A stretch of 37,263 bases of DNA from an uncultured SAR86 cluster bacterium. GTDB lineage: Bacteria > Pseudomonadota > Gammaproteobacteria > Magnimaribacterales > TMED112. Positions within the stretch are counted from its first letter, which is position 1. Every line of letters starts with the position of its first letter. Of the stretch, positions 17,313-22,938 are shown piece after piece. The notes beneath the pieces are model-generated. The model worked only from the letters and a program-made list of their open reading frames with translations, was not told where the DNA came from and ran no database searches. The stretch covers positions 1 to 37,263 of the forward strand of contig CABZLG010000008.1 in NCBI GenBank assembly GCA_902526535.1. The letters run 5' to 3'. Made by a program: the position numbers and the translations under genes.

Positions 17313-18498
17313 ACCTACTGTTGTCGGTCTTTTTGCAGGATGTGGTGGTCTTGATTTAGGCTTTAAAAAGGCTGGTTTTGAAATCATTTGGGCTAATGAT
17401 TTTGATAAAGACTCTGTAAAAACCTACGAAGAAAATATTGGAAAGCACATTGTCCTAGGTGATATAACTAAAATAAAGAGTTCAGAGATACCCTCAGGAT
17501 TTGATGTTTTACTTGGTGGCTTTCCGTGCCAAGGATTTTCAGTTGCGAATATTAAAAGAAGTGTTAAAGATGAAAGAAATTTTCTATATCTTGAAATGCT
17601 GAGAATAATTAAGGATAAGAGGCCAAAATTTTTTGTAGCAGAAAATGTCAAAGGAATTCTTTCCCTTGGTAAAGGGGAAGTTATGAAAATGATCATATCT
17701 GACTTTGAGGATATTGGTTATAAAGTTGACTATAGAATGTTGAAGGCAAGTGATTATGGTGTTCCTCAACACAGAGAAAGAGTTTTTATCATTGGAAATA
17801 GAATTGGTTGTGAAAATCCTTTTCCAGAGAAAACTCATGGGCTATCAAATGACTTATTTAATCAAAATATAAAACCATATGTTACAGCTCAAGAAGCTGT
17901 GGGCCACTTAAAAAGTGTCAGGACCAGAGATAAGCCATTTAAACTCAATGGAAAGACAATTTACAATCATGTGGCAAGAATGAATGTTAGTGACAAATTT
18001 TGGGGTAGAAAACATAAAGTTAATCAATTTGATATTTGTGACTATTTAAAAAAGTGGAGAGAGGGAAGTGGTTGGTCAACAAAAAAAATTGATGAGTACT
18101 TTGGCTATGCCCATACTGCTGGCCACTGGTTTAGAAAAGATAACAATTCAGGGTCTATACCCAATCCTGATGATTGGCGAGAATTAAAAAAATTACTTAA
18201 ATTTGACGATAAATATGACAAACAAGTTACCGAGTTAGAGGAAAAGACAATTGTTTTTGAACAATCTTTACGAATAAGTAATTGGGAGGAACCAAGTGAT
18301 ACTTTGACTGCTACAGGACCTGAAATTCATCCTAATAAAAAAAGACGAATGAGCGTCAGAGAATGCGCAATACTCCAATCGTTTCCTGACAATTTCGTTC
18401 TTCATGGTGCAATCGGCAGTATGTACAAACAAATAGGAAACGCTGTGGCACCTAAACTAGCAGAAAAAATTGCAAAACTAATCTTTAAACTTATTTGA
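17305..18498 (+). CDS. DNA (cytosine-5) methyltransferase, probable type II R-M modification enzyme
   Basis: Methylates cytosine at a specific DNA site, probably protecting the host against the nuclease genes facing it. It has 397 residues. Motif I is GLFAGCGGLDLGF (8-20), motif IV FPCQGFS with nucleophile Cys75, motif VI AENV (112-115), and motif VIII PQHRERVFIIG (154-164). A variable target-recognition region spans about 185-330. Motif IX-like RECAILQSFPDNF and motif X YKQIGNAVAP follow. The recognition region contains an HTH-like segment (about 245-305; YFGYAHTAGHWFRKD, then PNPDDWRELKKLL). It overlaps the elaA-like gene by eight bases and the opposing gene by 21 bases at its end. Target sequence cannot be predicted. 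Confidence 0.95.
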   Translation: MSKPTVVGLFAGCGGLDLGFKKAGFEIIWANDFDKDSVKTYEENIGKHIVLGDITKIKSSEIPSGFDVLLGGFPCQGFSVANIKRSVKDERNFLYLEMLRIIKDKRPKFFVAENVKGILSLGKGEVMKMIISDFEDIGYKVDYRMLKASDYGVPQHRERVFIIGNRIGCENPFPEKTHGLSNDLFNQNIKPYVTAQEAVGHLKSVRTRDKPFKLNGKTIYNHVARMNVSDKFWGRKHKVNQFDICDYLKKWREGSGWSTKKIDEYFGYAHTAGHWFRKDNNSGSIPNPDDWRELKKLLKFDDKYDKQVTELEEKTIVFEQSLRISNWEEPSDTLTATGPEIHPNKKRRMSVRECAILQSFPDNFVLHGAIGSMYKQIGNAVAPKLAEKIAKLIFKLI

Positions 18499-18870
18499 GT
18501 TTTTTTGATCTATTAGCTCCTGCATTTTACTCTTAATTTTCTCCTTATCAGACCCTTTAGTCATTCGATAATATTCAAGTTTCCCTCCCTCATGAAGATG
18601 TGGGAATTCTTTTTTAATTTCTGTTTCAATATCCTCTCTTGTTTTCTTATCAAAATCTACTTCCCAACTTTTATACTCTTTAACATTAATCTTTCTACAG
18701 AAACTACATTTATAGGTCGTATTGTAGCCCTTCAAACGTCCTTCATAATCACTAGTTTCTCCAATTTTAATATGGTCATTCGTAACTTTAAAAGAGTTCT
18801 TTTTGCCCTTTTTAGAATGCATATACCCATTTTCTTGACATTGACATATGTCAAACTCAAAAATATACAT
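18478..18870 (-). CDS. small T5orf172/GIY-YIG-like protein, putative nuclease
   Basis: Unnamed protein of 130 residues from ATG 18870 (a TTG at 18891 would add seven). The pattern resembles the T5orf172 branch of the GIY-YIG fold. MYIFEFD is the first strand with Tyr2, DHIKIGETSDYEGRLKGYN stands for the YIG strand and the following Arg helix (Arg45), and EDIETEIKKEFP has Glu residues (82, 84) where the metal-binding Glu would lie. A CSFC motif (55-58) and Cys9/Cys11 are possible metal ligands. It is last in the minus operon and convergent with the methyltransferase, overlapping its 3' end. GIY-YIG restriction enzymes exist (Eco29kI, Hpy188I), so it could be the restriction enzyme or an accessory nuclease. 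Fold assignment is by eye and moderate. Confidence 0.6.
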   Translation of the reverse strand: MYIFEFDICQCQENGYMHSKKGKKNSFKVTNDHIKIGETSDYEGRLKGYNTTYKCSFCRKINVKEYKSWEVDFDKKTREDIETEIKKEFPHLHEGGKLEYYRMTKGSDKEKIKSKMQELIDQKNSNKFKD

Positions 18871-18912
18871 AGCTTTTTTTGATTTTTCCAAGACAATTTT
18901 CCTGAATAATTA

Positions 18913-19764
18913 TTAGATCTTAAATGTTTTAAAACCTTCCCACTGAACTCCCCCAGAATCGAATCTTTTTCGGAGACTATCATGATCTATTCTTACGGAT
19001 GAAGTTCCTTTAGGTTTAGGCACATCTGGAGGATTATATGACTTTACACCACTTACTATATCAAAGTTATATAAACTCGATATTTCATAATGCGGCATAC
19101 AAGAAAATTTAATATTATCTAGAAATTCATTTTTAACAATAGTTTTATCTTTTGTTTTGTTTGAATAATAAGGTTTTACTGGATGTTTACCATCGTCATA
19201 CCATGAATCTTTTTGATTAATTTCATCAATATGGTAAAGAGTTGATAAGAAAAAAGATAAAACAGGTTTAGATTTGTGATAGTGTTTTAATAAACTTGTA
19301 ACCGGTACTTTTATTTTTTTTCTTTTTGCATAAAAATTTAATTTGTTATCAAACGATGTTTGATTACAACCTATAACTTGCCTATCCCAATCATCTGAAT
19401 TTCCGTCGACGCTTATTGTTTTAGAATCAATATTAATTACAGCATCTTTAGTAACAAATGCTGTATCAGAACTGATCACCGAGGGATATATTGAGGTAAT
19501 GTGTTTCTGCAAAAGTGGATCATTATAAACTCTATAATTAATGTGTCTTTCAACTGCTAAGTCCACTACATTTGTTTTACCCCACAAAGTGTGAATCCTC
19601 CTCCAATTTTGATTTATATCATTCATTATTGCTCTTAATTCATTTTTAAAAGTTTGTTTTGAAAAAATACTAAAGAGAATATCAAAATATTTTTTTTCTA
19701 AATCTAAAACCTTTTTTTGTTTTAAAGTGTAATTTTTATAATTACTATCTTGATATCTTGTCAT
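18913..19764 (-). CDS. putative type II restriction endonuclease, PD-(D/E)xK-like
   Basis: Unnamed 283-residue protein. A DxK-type nuclease core can be seen: Glu72 in LAVERHINY, Asp100 in VISSDTAFVTKD, then the hydrophobic strand AVINIDSKTI with Asp113 and Lys115, followed by IGCNQTSF (Asn134, Gln135). The order Asp, then Asp-x-Lys on a beta strand, is the catalytic pattern of many type II restriction enzymes. The C-terminus has a basic, proline-rich tail. It lies second from the end of the minus operon, next to a C5 methyltransferase, which is the main reason to call it the restriction subunit. The start overlaps the stop of the 88-residue gene by one base. The specific enzyme family is not recognised. 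Confidence 0.65.
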   Translation of the reverse strand: MTRYQDSNYKNYTLKQKKVLDLEKKYFDILFSIFSKQTFKNELRAIMNDINQNWRRIHTLWGKTNVVDLAVERHINYRVYNDPLLQKHITSIYPSVISSDTAFVTKDAVINIDSKTISVDGNSDDWDRQVIGCNQTSFDNKLNFYAKRKKIKVPVTSLLKHYHKSKPVLSFFLSTLYHIDEINQKDSWYDDGKHPVKPYYSNKTKDKTIVKNEFLDNIKFSCMPHYEISSLYNFDIVSGVKSYNPPDVPKPKGTSSVRIDHDSLRKRFDSGGVQWEGFKTFKI

Positions 19765-20030
19765 TAATGTTTTCTTTTATCAGGTAAGCTATCAAGTCTC
19801 TGAATAATTTCATCATGAGCGCAAATTACATCTTCCATTGTGACCGAAAATTTTTCAGGTAATTTTTTTCTGGTAGAGGCAAGTTTTTTAAAAGCATTAA
19901 GCTCAACATTGGTCTCTAATAGAAGCATACAAATTAATTCAGTTTGGTTATTTTCAATCAATTCCATAAGTCGATACATTATCTCGTTAGAGGAGGATCT
20001 CAGACGATCAGAATATTCATTTAATTCCAT
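19764..20030 (-). CDS. small helical protein of unknown function
   Basis: I do not recognise this 88-residue protein. It is predicted by eye to be almost wholly alpha-helical, with a leucine- and glutamate-rich central helix (YRLMELIENNQTELICMLLLE), a Lys/Arg-rich turn (KKLASTRKKLPEK), and a second helix (DEIIQRLDSL) ending in basic KRKH. There is no signal peptide or clear membrane span. It is coupled by one-base stop-start overlaps (TAATG) to both the Cas4-like gene before it and the putative endonuclease after it, so it is surely co-translated with them. A small adaptor, specificity or regulatory subunit is possible, but nothing in the sequence decides. Confidence 0.7.
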   Translation of the reverse strand: MELNEYSDRLRSSSNEIMYRLMELIENNQTELICMLLLETNVELNAFKKLASTRKKLPEKFSVTMEDVICAHDEIIQRLDSLPDKRKH

Positions 20031-20791
20031 TATGCATCCTCCACATTCTGCTGAGACAGATTCCAGCGTGCTTTTAAATAATTACAGTTTTCACAGGTTG
20101 GTGTTGATTTGGGCATAGGACCCTCTAGACTTTTCTTTGTATCTAAAATTGCTTGGTCAACCCAGCTAAAGTCACAATCAACTTTAATAAGGTGAAGATC
20201 AAATTTTATTTCTTGATTGAACATTGGCTCATTTTTTCGACCGTTGTAATAAACTAGGTAGGCTTCTGGAGCAACCTCGAAACCATTTTTCTTTAATAAA
20301 TATTGATACATTTCAAGTTGTCTTTGATAGCTTTTAGGATAATCGTATTCGGCACAAGTTTTTTCCCAATCAAATACTTTTTTTGCCGTTGCTTTAACAT
20401 CTGCAACAATTAGTTCACCTGTTGATTTTTGCCAGACATCATCTATTGCGCCGCCAAAGTTTATGCCATTCTCTTCATCAATAGTCCTAATGCCCTTACG
20501 CCAATTTCGCCAGTCATCAAGTTGCTCGTGAGCGAATGGAACTGCATCAATGCCATGCTCAATAAAAAGAGGATGTGGTTCAGCCTTTGCTCTGTAATAA
20601 TCAAATTCATTTTTACACAGCTCATCAACCGCAATATTCAATGTGAAAGGTAAAGAGAAAGGTTTGATTCTATGTTTCTTATCTAAAACAAAACAACGAG
20701 GGCATTTTATATTTTGTTCAACACTTGTTCTACTTATCTTAATCATGGAAGTAGCTTTTTTAAAACGATCCTTAGCTTCAATTATAGTCAT
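20030..20791 (-). CDS. Cas4/RecB-like PD-(D/E)xK nuclease with two CxxC motifs
   Basis: Member of the PD-(D/E)xK nuclease superfamily resembling Cas4/RecB nuclease domains. Length is 253 residues from ATG 20791; ATG 20746 (starting MIKISRTS) is an equally good choice, and the upstream TTG 20836 is unlikely. CPRC (Cys30, Cys33) and CENC (Cys233, Cys236) flank the core and could bind Fe-S or zinc, as the paired cysteines of Cas4 do. The catalytic core is GGAIDDVW (Asp117/118), LIVADVKAT (Asp131, Lys133) and the QxxxxxY helix SYQRQLEMYQYL (Gln156, Tyr162). There are no cas1, cas2 or CRISPR repeats in the window, so a CRISPR role is not supported. It is the first gene of the minus operon. Confidence 0.8.
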   Translation of the reverse strand: MTIIEAKDRFKKATSMIKISRTSVEQNIKCPRCFVLDKKHRIKPFSLPFTLNIAVDELCKNEFDYYRAKAEPHPLFIEHGIDAVPFAHEQLDDWRNWRKGIRTIDEENGINFGGAIDDVWQKSTGELIVADVKATAKKVFDWEKTCAEYDYPKSYQRQLEMYQYLLKKNGFEVAPEAYLVYYNGRKNEPMFNQEIKFDLHLIKVDCDFSWVDQAILDTKKSLEGPMPKSTPTCENCNYLKARWNLSQQNVEDA

Positions 20792-20803
20792 AAAATTATT
20801 TAA

Positions 20804-20833
20804 TTTATAAGAATGAATAGTCAGGCATGACAA
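20804..20833 (-). promoter_or_regulatory. promoter-like element for the nuclease operon
   Basis: On the minus strand, TTGTCA (20833 down to 20828) lies 18 bases upstream of TATAAA (20809 down to 20804), five of six matches to each sigma-70 hexamer. Transcription would begin near 20797, giving an almost leaderless mRNA for ATG 20791 or a 50-base leader for ATG 20746. The spacer is filled by the left arm of the 20810-20883 inverted repeat, so a protein on that arm would block the promoter. Read by eye only. Confidence 0.45.
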
Positions 20834-20883
20834 CAAGGAGATAGACTTAGTTTTATATAATCCATCATGCCTGACTTCATTCT
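20810..20883. repeat. 19-bp inverted repeat, operator-like
   Basis: The arm at 20810-20830 (AGAATGAATAGTCAGGCATGA, with an extra AT inside) is complementary to 20865-20883. This gives 19 matching base pairs with one two-base bulge across a 34-base spacer. Each arm contains the near-palindrome TCAGGCATGA. The left arm sits between the -35 and -10 hexamers of the minus promoter. The right arm sits just after a plus-strand TATAAT at 20856-20861. This placement suggests paired operators of a divergent control region. A long-stem RNA hairpin or an element end are the other readings. Confidence 0.75.
20856..20861 (+). promoter_or_regulatory. perfect -10 hexamer TATAAT, plus strand
   Basis: TATAAT in the context TTTTATATAATCC. 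Transcription would start near 20868, inside the right arm of the inverted repeat, and run through the 20-codon ORF towards the 388-residue gene. No good -35 hexamer is found 16-18 bases upstream, so it would need an activator or be weak. Confidence 0.4.
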
Positions 20884-20905
20884 AGCAAGAGGAGGATTAA
20901 GGAGT

Positions 20906-20968
20906 ATGAAAAAAACCTTCTTGCTAACTTCATTTATAGCTCCTCCTAAGAGCATGGTTGTTGGTTGA
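20906..20968 (+). CDS. 20-codon small ORF with strong ribosome binding site
   Basis: ATG 20906 to TGA encodes MKKTFLLTSFIAPPKSMVVG. AGGAGG at 20890-20895, ten bases upstream, is a perfect Shine-Dalgarno sequence and contrasts with the SD-poor genes around it. A second AAGGAG (20899-20904) is too close to the ATG to work well. TCCTCCT at 20941-20947, inside codons 12-14, is exactly complementary to AGGAGGA (20890-20896). TAGCAAGA (20883-20890) can instead pair with TCTTGCTA (20919-20926). Two competing RNA folds could thus hide or expose the ribosome site. It could be a leader peptide for the downstream gene or a stand-alone small protein. Function unknown. Confidence 0.5.
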   Translation: MKKTFLLTSFIAPPKSMVVG

Positions 20969-21116
20969 AGTTCCCCAAAAATATTAATTAAAGGCTATTT
21001 AAATATAGCTGTAAAATATATTTATACGGTTATATTATCATAATTGAATCAAAAAACTCCAAATATAGTCAAAAACTGTATGTTTTTTTTCATTTTCGTG
21101 CTTAAATACCCCTTAT
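20969..21116. other. AT-rich leader before the 388-residue gene
   Basis: This is the rest of the divergent gap 20792-21116. It is very AT-rich and has a short palindrome GCTATTTAAATATAGC (20994-21009). TTGAAT (21044-21049) and TATAGT (21064-21069) are only 14 bases apart, too close for a normal promoter. No intrinsic terminator, tRNA or further ORF was found. There is no Shine-Dalgarno sequence before ATG 21117. Confidence 0.5.
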
Positions 21117-22283
21117 ATGGACTTTCAAACATCAAAATTTAGAGAAATAACAACTAAAACACCAGATCCACATGACAGTTCAAAAACTTTAGAACTTAAT
21201 TGGTTCACCGATTTAGACGAAAAGTCATTAATAGTTGAGGAATCAACTATAAAAAGAATTACAGATCCTGAATTTGCAAATTCTGTTGCTTTTAAAACAG
21301 GTAGCTTAAATAAAACAGCATTAACTCATAAGTTTGGTTCTGCAGTTACAATTAATGATTTTCAATATTGGAAATTATCGTTAGCATCAAAAGCTCTGAA
21401 AGTTAAATATAAAAAAAATATTTCCATAGCAAATGTAATTAAAAAGTTTACAAACTTTTCTTTAGGATCAAAAAATATAGATGACCTCACTATTCCTCTA
21501 GCGTATACAGAGACTAGCGATGATGTTTTAATTATTAGAAGTTATCTCAATAAGTATGTTGTTACTCAAGAAGGACCTTTTGCACTAGGATTGGCAAGTC
21601 TTACTTATCATCAGATTCCTGCGATAAGATCTTTATATTTAGCACTTATTGAACCCCAATTACTGGATGTTGAAGATTTATTTCACATTACATCTCTTCT
21701 TGAAGAAACCAAACGTATTCATTGGGTAAATTTATTAGATGAATTAAACGAAAAGCTTAGAAAAGAGAGATTAGAATTTCAATTACTAAAATATACAAAT
21801 TATCCAAAATCTAAAGAAAAAGGTAAGAAGATAAACGAACTAGATGCACTTATTTCAATATGCTCTGACATGATAGAAGAAGAGTGGATAAAAAATTTCA
21901 ATCCTGCTGAATTACAAAATTTTCTAGCAAATGTAAGGTTAGATTTTCAAACTCCATTTAATGCTATAAATAAAGAATACAAAAAATTAAGGACTGAGCT
22001 CGATCAAAGTATAAAGTCTAGTGGATTACTAAATTTTGCTGGGCCACTGCGACCTTCTGCTTTAGTTTTTGCTATGGAGCGAAGATTAAGGCAAGAAAAT
22101 AATGAAAAACAAAAGGAACTTGCTGAATCATACAAAAAAATTAAATACATACAGCACGAACTTAGTGCAAAGAAATTTTTATTAATAGGTATGTCAGCAG
22201 AACAGTTGGAAAAGGCCATAACAAGATTTAAGCTCCTTAAGGATTTAGAGAAAAAAATTGCGGGGCATTTTACTTCAAGTTAA
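21117..22283 (+). CDS. 388-residue protein of unknown function, C-terminal coiled coil
   Basis: Not recognised. The N-terminal half (1-130) is mixed alpha/beta with no known motif. About 130-190 is hydrophobic and helical (ALGLASLTYHQIPAIRSLYLALI). The region from about 195 to the end is highly charged and helical, with coiled-coil-like stretches at about 195-240 and 280-385 (MERRLRQENNEKQKELAESYKKI). There is no signal peptide or definite membrane span, so it is probably cytoplasmic. It is divergent from the nuclease operon, shares its control region, and overlaps the opposing SDR gene by 14 bases. The length and even residue composition argue for a real gene. Position suggests a defence-related or regulatory role, without proof. 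Confidence 0.8.
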   Translation: MDFQTSKFREITTKTPDPHDSSKTLELNWFTDLDEKSLIVEESTIKRITDPEFANSVAFKTGSLNKTALTHKFGSAVTINDFQYWKLSLASKALKVKYKKNISIANVIKKFTNFSLGSKNIDDLTIPLAYTETSDDVLIIRSYLNKYVVTQEGPFALGLASLTYHQIPAIRSLYLALIEPQLLDVEDLFHITSLLEETKRIHWVNLLDELNEKLRKERLEFQLLKYTNYPKSKEKGKKINELDALISICSDMIEEEWIKNFNPAELQNFLANVRLDFQTPFNAINKEYKKLRTELDQSIKSSGLLNFAGPLRPSALVFAMERRLRQENNEKQKELAESYKKIKYIQHELSAKKFLLIGMSAEQLEKAITRFKLLKDLEKKIAGHFTSS

Positions 22284-22923
22284 CCATGCCACCATCGACA
22301 GGAATAACTTGTCCGGTCATCCAGTTTTTATGAGCTTCAAGTAAAAAATCTATTGATTTCGCAATTTGCTCTGGAGAACCTATTTGTTTCATCGGATTTC
22401 TTTCTTTACTAGACTCAACTAGTCTTTCAGTCTTAAGAAGATTTGTAGCCATAGGCGTATTAGCTAAAGAAGGCGCTACAATATTAAAGGATACTTTTGC
22501 ACCAGCATACTCTGCAGCCATAGATCTTGAAAAGGCTTCAAGAGCTGATTTAGCTGGTGATACGCTTGCATGAAAAGGCAAGCCAATACTGGCAGCTACA
22601 GTTGATATAAATACAACTGAGGATCCATCAGCTTCCTTTAATTTTCCAATTAATTTTCTTACTATTTTGACAGCTCCTAAAAAATTAATTTCTAGATCTG
22701 ATTGAAAATCTTGATCTTTCAGCATTGTAAATGGCTTTAAATTTATAGATCCTGGAAAATAAACTAAACCGTTGATGCTTCCTATATCATCTAATTCAGT
22801 AAGGTCGCCATGAATATCAAAATTATTATTCTCTCGTGAAAAGCAAATAAAATCTCTACTAGAAATCTCCTGAAGAGATTTTGCAATTGCTGAGCTAGAA
22901 CCTATTAAAACAACTTTAGACAT
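22270..22923 (-). CDS. short-chain dehydrogenase/reductase-like protein lacking catalytic Tyr
   Basis: Rossmann-fold SDR family member, 217 residues, substrate unknown. The cofactor motif is LIGSSSAIAKSL (6-17). Asn80 in EINFLGA and Ser107 in VFISTVAAS match the catalytic Asn and Ser. The YxxxK position reads Val121-Ser-Pro-Ala-Lys125, so the Lys is kept but the proton-donating Tyr is Val; the codon is GTA. The end GQVIPVDGGMVNL is the usual SDR C-terminal motif. It lies 15 bases after valS on the same strand and may be co-transcribed with it. It could be a non-catalytic or binding paralogue, or use another donor. Confidence 0.9.
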   Translation of the reverse strand: MSKVVLIGSSSAIAKSLQEISSRDFICFSRENNNFDIHGDLTELDDIGSINGLVYFPGSINLKPFTMLKDQDFQSDLEINFLGAVKIVRKLIGKLKEADGSSVVFISTVAASIGLPFHASVSPAKSALEAFSRSMAAEYAGAKVSFNIVAPSLANTPMATNLLKTERLVESSKERNPMKQIGSPEQIAKSIDFLLEAHKNWMTGQVIPVDGGMVNLK

Positions 22924-22938
22924 AAGTCATATTTAGGG

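Noticed and set aside
18841-18854. Perfect 14-bp palindrome TTGACATATGTCAA
   Set aside because: It lies inside the GIY-YIG-like coding region. One or more perfect 14-bp palindromes are expected by chance in 37 kb of AT-rich DNA.
20792-20836. Upstream TTG start (20836) of the Cas4-like gene
   Set aside because: It would put the whole promoter-like element and the repeat arm in coding sequence. ATG starts at 20791 or 20746 fit the family start better.
17290-22300. Attachment-site or transposon boundaries of the accessory block
   Set aside because: I compared the sequence around both edges and saw no direct or inverted repeat, no integrase or transposase, and no tRNA. The edges overlap core genes by 8 and 14 bases.
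22924-22938. Frameshift explaining the short ValS
   Set aside because: Only 15 bases with several stops separate valS from the SDR gene, so there is no room for the missing 150 or more residues in another frame.
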